Source of the DNA: Pararhizobium sp. IMCC3301
Lineage (GTDB): Bacteria > Pseudomonadota > Alphaproteobacteria > Rhizobiales > GCA-2746425
DNA: 64,000 nucleotides
Assembly (NCBI RefSeq): GCF_030758315.1
Contig: NZ_CP132336.1
Coordinates: 992,001-1,056,000, forward strand
Direction: 5' to 3'
Of the stretch, positions 9,273-18,609 are shown in pieces. The position numbers and the translations under genes are program-made. The notes beneath the pieces were generated by a model. The model searched no databases, was not told the origin of the DNA, and saw only the letters and a program-made list of their open reading frames with translations. Every line of letters begins with the position of its first letter. Position 1 is the stretch's first letter.

Positions 9273-11381
9273 TTATTCTGCCGGTTCCATTTCCTCAGCA
9301 GTTTTCTGACGGAAAACAGGAAGCATGTCAGTCAGCGTTTCTTCGCTCAGATGACACATGATTTCATGTCCGCCATGTTTGCCAGCTTCTCCGGAGAAAA
9401 CCCGCACGGGTGGAACCACCGTCTCACACAGACCCTCGATCTTGTGCTGACAACGCGTTGAGAACGGGCACCCTTTCGGCGGATTGAGCGAGGACGGCAT
9501 TTCCCCGTCCAGAACAATCTTGCGCTTCTCAATGGATGTGTCCGCTATCGGCACCGCCGACAAAAGAGCCTCTGTATAGGGATGATAAGGCGGAGCGAAT
9601 ATCTCCTCGGTACGGCCCTGCTCCATGATTTGTCCGAGATACATGACAACAATGCGGTCGGCCAGATAGCGCACAACCGATAAATCGTGACTGATGAACA
9701 AAAGGGTGGTGCGGTGTTCGCGCTGAATATCCATCAGCAGTTCTGTCACCGCCGCCTGCACCGAAACGTCCAGAGCTGACACCGGTTCATCAGCAATCAC
9801 CATTGATGGGTTGCCGGCGAAAGCGCGGGCAATACCGACGCGCTGTTTCTGTCCGCCTGACAATTGCCGTGGCCTGCGTTTGGCGAAATCACGTGGAAGC
9901 TTGACGATATCCAGAAGCTCAAGAACCCGCGCCTGGATTTTCTCAGGCTCGCTTTCGACACCGAATTTGCGGATCACACGCGCGATCTGACTGCCGACCG
10001 TGTGACTTGGGTTCAACGTATCAAAAGGATTCTGGAATACCATTTGTAAATTGGCAATCGTATCTGCCGTGCGATCTTGGACATTCAGATCACCAAGTTC
10101 AACGTCGCCAAACTGCACCTTTCCGGCGGTCGCTTCCTCCAGCCCCATCAGAACCTTTGCAAAGGTGGATTTTCCGCAGCCGGACTCTCCGACAATCGCT
10201 ACGGTCTCAGCTTCACGGGCATGAAAATTAATGCCCTCATTGGCTTTGATAGTGGTTGTTTCGCCGCCGAAAAACAATAATCCGCCACGATCGACTTCGT
10301 AATGTTTCTGCAGATCCTGAATATCCAGAACCACATCGCCCGGGAGCACAGCCTCACGCACGACCACCGCCGCTTTTTCGGCTTCCCAGTCAATTTCGCG
10401 GAATTTGACGCAGCGCGCGAAATGATTTGCGTCCTCGGCAATTTCTTCAAGCGGAACAAGGCCCTGATCACATCGGCCCGCTTCAAAATAATCGCAGCGC
10501 GGTCCGAAATAACAACCATCCGGGCGTTCATGCGGCAGCGGCAATTGTCCGCGAATAGGCACAAGCGGCTTCGTAGTCTTGTCTGCACCCGGCAACGGAA
10601 TGGAGTTGAACAATCCACGCGTATAGGGATGGCGCATTTCATCGAATACATCGCCAATATCGCCGATTTCAACTGCCTGGCCGGAATACATCACAGTGAT
10701 GCGGTCGCATGTTTCCAGAATCAGACCCAGATTATGAGAAATGAAAATCAGTGACGTTCCAAACTCATCGGCAATCTCTCGGATGAGTTCCACAATGCCG
10801 GCTTCCACAGTCACATCAAGTGCGGTGGTCGGTTCATCAAGCAACAGCAGTTTGGGGTTGGATAACAGCGCCATGGCAATCACGACGCGCTGTTGCTGCC
10901 CGCCGGAAATCTGATGCGGATAGGCGTCCATGATACGTGGCGGATCCGGCAGTTTCACCTTTTCCAGCATCTGCAAGGCTTTTACCTTGGCATCCTTTTC
11001 GTTCAATCCATCATGATACATCGGCACTTCAGCCAGTTGATCGGCGATTTTCATGGATGGGTTCAGAGACGCCATCGGCTCCTGATAAACCATCGCGATC
11101 TGCGAGCCCCGAATGTCGCGCAATTCCTCCTCACTCATGGTGGTCATATCGCGGCCGTTAAAGAGGATTTCTCCGCTTTTGATATAACCATTGTTGCCCA
11201 TATATTGCATGATCGCGAGGGCAACAGTCGACTTGCCACAGCCGGATTCCCCGACGATTCCATGCGCTTCACTGGGCATCAGCTTGAGGTTGAAATTGAT
11301 GACAGCGGGGATCTCACCGGCCCGTGTCGTATAGGAAATCGAAAGGTCCTTGCATTCAAGGACGGGAGTAATGTCACTCAT
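9273..11381 (-). CDS. Fused dual ATPase of a peptide/nickel-type ABC transporter
   Basis: 702 aa containing two complete ABC ATPase domains of the OppD and OppF types in one chain. Domain 1 has GESGCGKST near residue 43, SGGQQQRVVIAMAL and [12 protein letters not shown]; its oligopeptide-transporter C-terminal cluster contains CYFGPRCDYFEAGRC. Domain 2 has GESGCGKST near residue 398, LSGGQKQRVGIARAF and the matching cysteine cluster CPFSTRCQHKIEGLC. The cysteines probably bind an iron-sulfur cluster or metal as in OppD/OppF relatives. It energises import through the two permeases encoded just upstream. Last gene of the operon. Confidence 0.9.
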   Translation of the reverse strand: MSDITPVLECKDLSISYTTRAGEIPAVINFNLKLMPSEAHGIVGESGCGKSTVALAIMQYMGNNGYIKSGEILFNGRDMTTMSEEELRDIRGSQIAMVYQEPMASLNPSMKIADQLAEVPMYHDGLNEKDAKVKALQMLEKVKLPDPPRIMDAYPHQISGGQQQRVVIAMALLSNPKLLLLDEPTTALDVTVEAGIVELIREIADEFGTSLIFISHNLGLILETCDRITVMYSGQAVEIGDIGDVFDEMRHPYTRGLFNSIPLPGADKTTKPLVPIRGQLPLPHERPDGCYFGPRCDYFEAGRCDQGLVPLEEIAEDANHFARCVKFREIDWEAEKAAVVVREAVLPGDVVLDIQDLQKHYEVDRGGLLFFGGETTTIKANEGINFHAREAETVAIVGESGCGKSTFAKVLMGLEEATAGKVQFGDVELGDLNVQDRTADTIANLQMVFQNPFDTLNPSHTVGSQIARVIRKFGVESEPEKIQARVLELLDIVKLPRDFAKRRPRQLSGGQKQRVGIARAFAGNPSMVIADEPVSALDVSVQAAVTELLMDIQREHRTTLLFISHDLSVVRYLADRIVVMYLGQIMEQGRTEEIFAPPYHPYTEALLSAVPIADTSIEKRKIVLDGEMPSSLNPPKGCPFSTRCQHKIEGLCETVVPPVRVFSGEAGKHGGHEIMCHLSEETLTDMLPVFRQKTAEEMEPAE

Positions 11382-11402
11382 AATCTTATCCTGTCCCTGA
11401 AC

Positions 11403-12413
11403 CTAGTCTTTCAGACTGATGTCGCGCAGCCCGTCGGCCATCAAATTGAAACCGAGGATCAGTGACGACACTGACAGGGCCGGTACCAGCAACATGTATG
11501 AAAATTTCCACAGCATTGCGACGCGCGCGGATTCCCGGATCATCAGCCCCCAGTCCGGATCGGGCGGCTGAAGGCCAAGGCCGAGAAAGGTCAGCGTGGT
11601 GATGGCAACTGTCGTATATCCAAGCCGCAGGCAGGCATCGACAATAAGCGGCCCGCGCACATTGGGCAGCAATTCGACAACCATAATATACAGCGGATGT
11701 TCGCCTCTGGTTTGCGCGGCATAGACGTAGTCGCGGGTCTTAACGTCAAGTGTCAGTCCCCGGACAATACGCATGATGGCGGGCGCAGAAGCAAACGTCA
11801 CTGCAATCACTATGTTGAAGCCGGATGGTCCAAGATAATTCAGGATGACGATGAACAGCACCATCACCGGAAACGACAGAAACACATTGCCGATGAAGGA
11901 AATGGCTTCATCCCACCATCCCGATAAATAGCCCGCTATCAAGCCAAGCAACGTGCCGATCACATAGGCAACCGCTGTTGCGGACACGCCCCAGATGAGA
12001 ACCCTCTGACAACCCCAGATCACCCGGGAGAGCATGTCCCGGCCTTTGAAATCACTGCCAAGAACGAAGAATGTATCTTTTTTCTCAGACCAGGGCGCAG
12101 CAAAGGGCGCAATTGGCTTGTTAGGATCCAGCAATGGCAGATAGGGAGCAGAAACAGCCAGGATCAGCCAGAAGAACACCAGCGTCAGCCCGATCAGCGC
12201 AACAGTGGATTCTCGGAACGCCCACAGACAGACCACATACAGCGCAATAGTCGCCGGGATCGCTGGCAACAATATCAGATCACTCAGATCGAACATGACA
12301 TAAAGAGTGAGTGGAACCCACATGATTGCAAACAGGACCAGCATGGGTTTGGGCTTCGCCAGTCTTTCGATCAGCGTTGTGCGGGGGAGTTGTATCGCTG
12401 TAACAGCCATCAT
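11403..12413 (-). CDS. ABC transporter permease, DppC type
   Basis: 336 aa. The N-terminal region carries three extra membrane helices (to about residue 95) before the usual binding-protein-dependent permease domain. The domain shows the extracytoplasmic segment GSDFKGRDMLSRVIWGCQRVL and the EAA-loop region (RDYVYAAQTRGEHPLYIMVVE) that contacts the ATPase. It forms a heterodimeric channel with the DppB-type permease whose stop lies 8 bases upstream. The extra N-terminal helices make it longer than the usual 280-300 aa DppC. Confidence 0.88.
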   Translation of the reverse strand: MMAVTAIQLPRTTLIERLAKPKPMLVLFAIMWVPLTLYVMFDLSDLILLPAIPATIALYVVCLWAFRESTVALIGLTLVFFWLILAVSAPYLPLLDPNKPIAPFAAPWSEKKDTFFVLGSDFKGRDMLSRVIWGCQRVLIWGVSATAVAYVIGTLLGLIAGYLSGWWDEAISFIGNVFLSFPVMVLFIVILNYLGPSGFNIVIAVTFASAPAIMRIVRGLTLDVKTRDYVYAAQTRGEHPLYIMVVELLPNVRGPLIVDACLRLGYTTVAITTLTFLGLGLQPPDPDWGLMIRESARVAMLWKFSYMLLVPALSVSSLILGFNLMADGLRDISLKD

Positions 12414-12420
12414 CGCGCTC

Positions 12421-13371
12421 CTAGCTAAACCGTATGCGTGGGTTCAAAAACGTGTAGCCGACATCTGAAATGATCTGCGACAGGACCGCCACAAGAACGG
12501 CAACAAGGGTACAGGCCTGTACCACTTCCACATCAGGAAACAGCGCGGCTTCCAGCAGCAGTTTGCCAAACCCGTCATATTCAAAGAACACTTCAACGAC
12601 GACCACGCCCGACAGCAGCCAATTGAGCTGCAGCACAATAATGGTAAAAGGAGCGATCAGGGCATTTCTCAGCGCATGTTTCATGATCACACGCCTGTAG
12701 GGCAACCCTTTCAGAACAGCGGTTCTGATATATTGCGAGGTCATCACCTCCGCCATGGATGCCCGTGTCATGCGGGCCACATAGCCAAAATCGTAAATCA
12801 CAAGGGTGAGCACCGGCAGAACAAGGGCTCTCCAGTCAAAGCCAGAGATCATGGATGATTTGGCCGGCACCAGTCCAAGGCCCAGGGCCAGGAAGACCGT
12901 CAGAAAGATTGCGGTCGCAATTTCGGGAATACTGGTGAAAAACACTGAGATAAAGGAAACCGTCCGGTCCTGCACCGACCCCTCCTTCATGCCCGCCAGG
13001 ACGCCCAGAACAAGCGATAGTGGCACCATCAGGGCGAACACCCAGAACGCCAGAATCCCCGTATTCTTCAGTTTCTCCAACAGCAAGGGACCGACCGGCC
13101 GGTTCTTCTCATAGGAAAACCCAAGATCGCCCTGCACCACCGACCCGATCCAGTTTCCGTAGCGCTCATAGAACGGAACATTGAGGCCCTTGTTTTCCAG
13201 CCAGTCCTGATAACTTGCCTCTGTCAAAGCACTCACGGCAAAACCGCCAAGCTCCTGCACTGCCAGTCGTTTCTTGAATTCCGGCGTGTCAAATATGACA
13301 AACAGAATAAGCGACGCCGTCAGCATGATGAGGATCATCTGCAGAACGCGTCTCAGTAACAGGTTTATCAT
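12421..13371 (-). CDS. ABC transporter permease, DppB type
   Basis: About 316 aa from ATG at 13371 (MINLLLRRVLQMILIMLTAS), which starts with the positively charged residues and first helix typical of DppB; an in-frame ATG at 13425 lies inside the terminator-like region and is less likely. The EAA loop reads TSQYIRTAVLKGLPYRRVIM. A large periplasmic loop follows helix 1. It is followed closely by the DppC-type gene and preceded by a hairpin separating it from the binding-protein gene. Confidence 0.88.
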   Translation of the reverse strand: MINLLLRRVLQMILIMLTASLILFVIFDTPEFKKRLAVQELGGFAVSALTEASYQDWLENKGLNVPFYERYGNWIGSVVQGDLGFSYEKNRPVGPLLLEKLKNTGILAFWVFALMVPLSLVLGVLAGMKEGSVQDRTVSFISVFFTSIPEIATAIFLTVFLALGLGLVPAKSSMISGFDWRALVLPVLTLVIYDFGYVARMTRASMAEVMTSQYIRTAVLKGLPYRRVIMKHALRNALIAPFTIIVLQLNWLLSGVVVVEVFFEYDGFGKLLLEAALFPDVEVVQACTLVAVLVAVLSQIISDVGYTFLNPRIRFS

Positions 13372-13405
13372 ATTGGCCCCGGATATAGTTCGTTGCTGAG
13401 CGCTG

Positions 13406-13443
13406 CGAAAAAAACAGGGCCGCAAGCAGAAGCTTGCGGCCCA
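13406..13443 (-). terminator. Intra-operon terminator/attenuator after the binding-protein gene
   Basis: On the minus strand an 11-12 bp stem (GGGCCGCAAGC with GCTTGCGGCCC, 3-4 base loop) is followed by TGTTTTTTTCGC. It lies between the solute-binding-protein stop (13459) and the DppB-type start (13371). Partial readthrough would give more binding protein than permease. Confidence 0.7.
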
Positions 13444-13458
13444 ATTGTAACAGCAATA

Positions 13459-15120
13459 TTAGACTTTCCACACCTTGTTGAACTGATGATAGTTCGTCGG
13501 ATGCAGCTCCAGTCCGTTCACGCTGTCATTGACGATGGAATAAAGCGGCCGGTAAAACGGAATGCAGGCGATCGCCGCATCCTGCATGATCTGTTCCACT
13601 TTTTCCATTTTTTTGCGCCGTTCCGCCACGTCCAGCGTTGCTTCCGCGTCGTCCAGGGCAGCATCAAATTCAGGATCGGAAAAGTGCGTTTCATTCCAGG
13701 GAACACCGGAACGGTACCCCAGCGACAACACCATCGTGCCCAGAGGACGATGTGTCCAGGCCGTGGCGCCAAAAGGCGTCTTGTCCCAGATTTCCCAATA
13801 TTTTGAAGCCGGCATGACGTTGATTTTCAGATCGATGCCTGCGTCCTTGACCTGATCGCGAACAACTTCAACAACCGTCTGGTGCCAAGGTCCGTCTGTA
13901 TTGCCGACATCAATAGTCAGCTCAATTCCGTCAGCATGACCGGCCTCTGCCAGAAGCGTTTTCGCACCTTCCACATCACGGACCAGAGCTGGGAGTTCAA
14001 AATACTCCGGGTGAACCGGCGCAACATGGAAATTCGCCCCCACATCACCACCTTCCGGATAGACAAAGGGCATTACGGCAGCATTGTCGATCGCCATCAG
14101 GAAGGCTCGGCGCACGCGGATATCATCATACGGCGCCTGATCAACCTGCATTCGCAGGGCGAGCATCTGGGCTGTGCGTGCGGAAATAATGTTGCCCTCG
14201 ACCGCTTTTGCAAATTCAAGCTGCTCCACGCCGAATTCATAAATCGTATCCACTTCTCCACTTGAGAAGGCAAGCAGAGCGTTTTCGTCGGAGAAATTAT
14301 AATAGTGAATTTCATCGAGATAGACTTTGCCACCCCAATAATCCCCATCAGCGCGCTTCAGAATGCATTTCTCGCCGACAACCAGTTCTGACAGCATGAA
14401 AGGGCCGGTGCCGATTGCATTATCTGAAAACGGTGCCTTGAAGCTTGGATGCACAATCGCTGTCGGATAATTGTACATGTCCTCTGGAAACGACAGCACA
14501 GGCTTTTGCAGATTGAAGCGGATCGTGTGGCTGTCGATCACTTCGATGGAACCCTCAACCATCTTTTTCTTGCCGTCGACTTCTTCCAGCATGCCTGAAA
14601 TAGACGACAGTCCTACATTGGAGGATCCAAGGTCAGGGTTCATCCAGCGTTCGAAGTTGAACTTGATGTGGTCTGCAACAAGCTCATCCCCATTGTGCCA
14701 CTTGACGCCTTTGCGAATGTTGAATGTCCATGTTGTCAGATCATCGGATGCTTCCCAGCTTTCAGCGAGCATCGGCCGAGTGATATTATCCGGCCCGGTC
14801 ATGGACAGATGTTCAACAATGTGACGCGCCTGGTTAGACATTTCCACCCAGGAAAAGGTTGCTGGATCTTCCATTTTCTGGACTTCCATGGCGACCTTCA
14901 GAATGCCTCCCGACTTGGCAGTCGGATCATCTGCGGGAAACGGCAGATTGCCGTCGGTTGCAGCCTCTGCCGGATCTGGCAGCCCGGCCATTGCATAGGC
15001 CGTACCAGCCGAAACGCCAAGCAGGGTTGCAATGCGCAGAAATTCTCGACGGTCCATGCGACCGTCTTCCATCATGTGTTGCGCTTCCATTACTTTTGGA
15101 TGCAGATGTGTATCGCTCAT
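13459..15120 (-). CDS. ABC transporter solute-binding protein (SBP family 5)
   Basis: 553 aa. The N-terminus holds a Tat-type signal (RREFLRIATLLGVSAGTAYA) after a 22-residue leader, which suggests export in folded form. The mature protein has the family-5 landmarks: WTFNIRKGVKWHNGDELVADHIKFNFERWM reduced here to its core pattern of a tryptophan-rich strand followed by helix, and AFLMAIDNAAVM in the second lobe. Family members bind di- and oligopeptides, nickel, or other small solutes. The start at 15120 has a GGAG ribosome site. First gene of the operon; the control region lies in the 491 bases upstream. Confidence 0.9.
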   Translation of the reverse strand: MSDTHLHPKVMEAQHMMEDGRMDRREFLRIATLLGVSAGTAYAMAGLPDPAEAATDGNLPFPADDPTAKSGGILKVAMEVQKMEDPATFSWVEMSNQARHIVEHLSMTGPDNITRPMLAESWEASDDLTTWTFNIRKGVKWHNGDELVADHIKFNFERWMNPDLGSSNVGLSSISGMLEEVDGKKKMVEGSIEVIDSHTIRFNLQKPVLSFPEDMYNYPTAIVHPSFKAPFSDNAIGTGPFMLSELVVGEKCILKRADGDYWGGKVYLDEIHYYNFSDENALLAFSSGEVDTIYEFGVEQLEFAKAVEGNIISARTAQMLALRMQVDQAPYDDIRVRRAFLMAIDNAAVMPFVYPEGGDVGANFHVAPVHPEYFELPALVRDVEGAKTLLAEAGHADGIELTIDVGNTDGPWHQTVVEVVRDQVKDAGIDLKINVMPASKYWEIWDKTPFGATAWTHRPLGTMVLSLGYRSGVPWNETHFSDPEFDAALDDAEATLDVAERRKKMEKVEQIMQDAAIACIPFYRPLYSIVNDSVNGLELHPTNYHQFNKVWKV

Positions 15121-15611
15121 AGATATTCTCCGGATTTCGTATAGATCAAAAAAAAGAGACCGCTGGCAGGCGGACTCACGTAAAAATGTCGAAACAGGAT
15201 TGTCGAGAAATCCCTCTGAGCAAAACTCATGGCCCGATCAAACAGATCCGGCTCTGGAGTGGTGCGGTTCGATTCAAACTCTTTCGGCAGTTCACTCGCC
15301 CCTGCTCCCTATTAAGTGCAACCCTGCCAGACAAAGTCAACAGCCAGCCGCGCAAACTTTAAGCGGCCCCTGAATCGGTAGATATTTCCATTTTACAAAA
15401 CAAATTCAACAGATTAGCAGTTATGTACGGGTCCAGGCCGACGACATCACCCTATCTGGATTGCGACATGATGCAATGAAATCTGTCGTTTTTCATAAAT
15501 AATGATGCGACAATGGCGCGCATTCACAGCGCTTTGGTAAAACCCGAACATTGCAGAATCCGTGCATCTCAGGCCATAAACAGCACTTCAATCCATGGTC
15601 GAATTAAGCCG
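15121..15611. other. Non-coding region upstream of the peptide ABC operon
   Basis: No gene was recognised in this stretch. It should contain the promoter of the ABC operon (reading left) and the 3' flank of the DUF1194 gene. An AT-rich segment around 15390-15510 is the most promoter-like part, but no specific operator can be named. Confidence 0.4.
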
Positions 15612-16340
15612 TCAGGGGTCAATTTCGGCAAGTCCCGCACTCAGCGCCAAATTCTCCAATGGACTGATTTCCCGGATAAGCTTCAGTCGCATTGCCTTTG
15701 CAAAAGCGGCAAAATCGGCTGCGACCACGACAAAGCTCCCGGGACCTACGCGGACATTTTCCTCGTACCAGCGATCCAGATCTTTTTCGTCCGACAGAAT
15801 AGCCAGCCCATTGACCACAACATTTCGCGCGGCAGCCATCGCGGTGGCCTGTTCAATCAGCACCGTATAATCTCGCGGTGCCGTCTCGCGGCCGTCTCCG
15901 GACACATCAACAACCACTCTGTCGCTGACGTAACCATTGCGCTCGAACTTGCGAATGCTCCAGGCAAGCCCTGCCCCGATGCCGGTCGCCCCGACAACCG
16001 TGCGCGGCATTGCTTCCACTGTGCGGGCAAACAATTCTGCATCCTGCGGCGATGCAATCCCAAACCAGGCGGTCTCGGACTTGGGCCGCAGGGCATCCGC
16101 CCAGACCACCAGTGACACGGCGATACGTCCCAACGTGCCATCTGATATGGCCCGCTGAACAACCGGATCGCGAAAGCCCGCTGCAATCCCGCCAAGCTGC
16201 AAAAGATATTCATCTGCATCCACGCTGCCCGAGGCATCGACCGACAGCACCAGTTGCAGATCGACCGGCTCCTGGCCAGCGGCTGGCGCCAGAATGCCGG
16301 TCAGAACAAGGCTCAGAGTAAGTGCGAAAGCAGGATGCAT
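15612..16340 (-). CDS. DUF1194 von Willebrand A-like exported protein
   Basis: 242 aa with a signal peptide (ALTLSLVLTGILAPAAG). The mature protein begins with strand LQLVLSVDASGSVDADEY, where DASGS is the metal-ion-dependent adhesion site (MIDAS) motif of VWA domains. A later GATGIGAGL and the strand VVVDVSGDGRET fit the rest of the DUF1194 fold. The family is periplasmic or secreted and of unknown function. No operon partner: the upstream neighbour is a decayed LacI-type gene. Confidence 0.82.
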   Translation of the reverse strand: MHPAFALTLSLVLTGILAPAAGQEPVDLQLVLSVDASGSVDADEYLLQLGGIAAGFRDPVVQRAISDGTLGRIAVSLVVWADALRPKSETAWFGIASPQDAELFARTVEAMPRTVVGATGIGAGLAWSIRKFERNGYVSDRVVVDVSGDGRETAPRDYTVLIEQATAMAAARNVVVNGLAILSDEKDLDRWYEENVRVGPGSFVVVAADFAAFAKAMRLKLIREISPLENLALSAGLAEIDP

Positions 16341-16375
16341 AGGAATCCCCGATAGTTGCTGTCAGGATAGTACAG

Positions 16376-16700
16376 CTAGCGCTTGTCGCAATGGCAAGGT
16401 GTTTGGGAGCCAAATGCAAGCTCAATTACCATCGGGAAGAGTTCCTCGCCGCGAAAACCGTCATGACTGGCAGTCACAAGAATGGTGCCGGTTCTGGCAG
16501 CGACAAATCGCGACTTCAAATAGGAGGCTGTTTCTCCGGCCTGAGCGTTGTCCAGGCCGGCATAATCAATGCGGCCACTGTCGGGAATATCGGTGACCAG
16601 AGCTACCGTTGGACCATTGTGCTGCCGCAGGGCCAGAATCGCGCTCTTGATTTCCGGCAGATCACGGGCTTTCAATCTATGAGAGTCCACACCCGAAGCC
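16376..16700 (-). pseudogene. LacI-family regulator remnant
   Basis: About 105 codons on the minus strand read like the middle of a LacI-type effector-binding domain: LPEIKSAILALRQHNGPTVAL, then VTDIPDSGRIDYAGLDNAQA and GETASYL. In intact LacI proteins this lies around residues 100-200. No DNA-binding helix-turn-helix precedes it and the C-terminal third is missing: the frame ends in FGSQTPCHCDKR. The upstream part has been replaced by the start region of the divergent PhyH gene. It is best read as the residue of a deleted sugar-responsive regulator. Confidence 0.6.
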
Positions 16701-16791
16701 GATCCGTTTTGATGGTTTTTTGATGGCTTTTGATGAATATGACATGGCGCAAATTCTGTAAGGTGTAAAGCTTGTGATAAGGGAGAACACG

Positions 16792-17988
16792 ATGACGGAC
16801 CACCGCACCAAACACTTCTATGCCCCCCGGCCGACGGCCTGGTACACCAAGCAGGACGCCAATTCGGAGGAATTTCTGCAGTCCCTTGACGGTGAAACCC
16901 GCACGGATGATGTGCCACATGCCTTCGACATCCAGAACAACATCCCGATCTATCGCGCCAGTGACATTCGCGAAGTCTTCGCGGTGCAGGATGGACGAAA
17001 ATCCGTACTGGCTGAAATGGCCGGCGTGTTGCTGAACGGTGCCGGGACATTCGTAATTCAAAACGCTTATCGCGATACCAGCGTGATTGATGCGGCAAGC
17101 GACATCTTCAACCGCATCATAGCGCGTGAGAAAAACTCCGGTGGTGGTGGCGATCACTTTGCAAAAGCAGGCGCAAATGACCGCGTCTGGAATTCGATGC
17201 AGAAACTTTGCGAGGAAGACCCGGCGCTGTTTGTCCGTTATTACGGCAATGACATGATCGCCCTTGGCTGTGAAGCCTGGTTGGGGCCAAACTACAAAAT
17301 GGCATCGCAGGTCAATCTCGTGCATCCGGGCGGAGATGCTCAGGAAGCCCACCGGGATTATCATCTCGGCTTTCTGACTTCCGAACGCGCCGCGCAATAT
17401 CCACCGCATTTGCATCATATGTCTGCAGCTTTGACCCTGCAGGGAGCGGTTGCCCATTGTGATATGTCGATTGAAAGCGGTCCGACAAAGCTTCTGCCAT
17501 TCTCCCAGCGTTACGGCGCCGGCTACGTGGCTTATACGCGCCCTGATTTCCGCGCCGAGTTTGAGAAGAGATTCGTGCAACTTCCTTTGAATAAGGGAGA
17601 TTTGCTGTTTTTCAGTCCTGCGCTTTATCATGCGGCCGGAGCGAACAGAACCACCGATACAGAGCGCATGGCCAACTTGTTGCAGGTGTCCTCGGCATTT
17701 GGCCAGCCGATGGAAACCATCGACCGGACCGAAATGTGCAAACGCATTTATCCGGTCTTGCAGAAAGCGCGCAAAAACAAACACCTGTCTGCTGAAGAAA
17801 TTGAATATGCAGTGACGTCTGCAGCCGATGGCTATTCCTTTCCAACCAGTTTGGACAGTGATCCTCCCGTTGGCGGACTTGCTCCGCAATCGCAAAAGGC
17901 GCTGACCCTGCAAGCCCTTGAGGCGGGCTGGACTGTGGCACGCTATAACAAGGCGTTGCAGGCTCAGGAAAACCGGCGCAAATCCTGA
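16792..17988 (+). CDS. Phytanoyl-CoA dioxygenase (PhyH) family protein
   Basis: About 398 aa from ATG at 16792, chosen over an ATG at 16774 because of the AGGGAG ribosome site in front. The iron ligands expected of Fe(II)/2-oxoglutarate oxygenases are visible: an HxD pair in EAHRDYHLGF and a distal histidine in YHAAGANRTTDTERMANLLQ, followed by the arginine region that binds 2-oxoglutarate. The protein is longer than typical PhyH enzymes, with an extra C-terminal helical region. Substrate unknown. It is monocistronic, and it is the last chromosomal gene before the phage-like module. Confidence 0.8.
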   Translation: MTDHRTKHFYAPRPTAWYTKQDANSEEFLQSLDGETRTDDVPHAFDIQNNIPIYRASDIREVFAVQDGRKSVLAEMAGVLLNGAGTFVIQNAYRDTSVIDAASDIFNRIIAREKNSGGGGDHFAKAGANDRVWNSMQKLCEEDPALFVRYYGNDMIALGCEAWLGPNYKMASQVNLVHPGGDAQEAHRDYHLGFLTSERAAQYPPHLHHMSAALTLQGAVAHCDMSIESGPTKLLPFSQRYGAGYVAYTRPDFRAEFEKRFVQLPLNKGDLLFFSPALYHAAGANRTTDTERMANLLQVSSAFGQPMETIDRTEMCKRIYPVLQKARKNKHLSAEEIEYAVTSAADGYSFPTSLDSDPPVGGLAPQSQKALTLQALEAGWTVARYNKALQAQENRRKS

Positions 17989-18295
17989 CAAAGCTGTTCC
18001 AGAGCAGCGGCTCCCAGGCGAATTGATGCAACACAATACGTGATTAGTTTGGGGAAAGTGCCAGTCCGGCGGGACTGGCCCGGTCGTTGCCAGGATAAGT
18101 GATCCTCCGGCAGCCGGGCGCAGCAGAAACTGGCCTTCAGTGGGTCCGTCTGTATCAGTTGATCCAGCAGACAGCACCGGCATGGGACAGGTTTTTAGGT
18201 TTATCCGGCCGGTGCTAACACCCGGCAACTCGCGCAGGCCGCATACACCTTCGGAATAAGCAGCAGAGAAATTGCGCTCTTATGAGCGCTTACGA
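17989..18295. other. Left flank of the phage-like module
   Basis: No clear gene. On the minus strand a frame beginning at 18183 (MPVLSAGSTDTDGPTEGQ) has a protein-like start but soon runs antisense into the end of the PhyH gene, so it may be a truncated phage gene. No tRNA and no recognisable attachment-site repeat was seen. Confidence 0.35.
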
Positions 18296-18544
18296 TCAGC
18301 CCTTGAAAGCCGCGCCAATCTTTTCCCACACCGTGACCAGACCAATGATAAAAGCAGCGGCACCCAGCATCACGCCAAAAGCACCCTTCCACTTTGCAGC
18401 CTGCGTCTTGATGTCAGCCATATCGGATTTCAGACTTCTGATCTCTGCCCGCATATCCGCCCGGGAACTCCGGCTCTCATCTATCATGGCTTGCATTTGT
18501 TGGCACAGCAGGGCCAATTGCACTTCAATCGATTGCTCTGTCAT
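18296..18544 (-). CDS. Coiled-coil plus membrane-helix lysis protein (XhlA-like)
   Basis: 82 aa: residues 1-50 are an amphipathic helical stretch rich in charged residues (QQMQAMIDESRSSRADMRAE), followed by one membrane helix (AFGVMLGAAAFIIGLVTVW). This is the layout of hemolysin XhlA-type and related holin accessory proteins. It is the last gene of the lysis cassette, after the 3TM holin. The exact role (holin partner, or spacer-type membrane protein) is not determined. Confidence 0.55.
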   Translation of the reverse strand: MTEQSIEVQLALLCQQMQAMIDESRSSRADMRAEIRSLKSDMADIKTQAAKWKGAFGVMLGAAAFIIGLVTVWEKIGAAFKG

Positions 18545-18609
18545 CCGTGCGCACCGCCATCAATCGCATGTCTATTGTGTTCCATAACGACTCCCCGGTT
18601 TGTGCGCGG

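Noticed and set aside
16672-18228. Long leftward frame of 518 codons antisense to the PhyH gene
   Set aside because: Its composition is that of an antisense shadow; the PhyH gene on the other strand has clear family motifs. Only its first 50 or so codons lie outside that gene.
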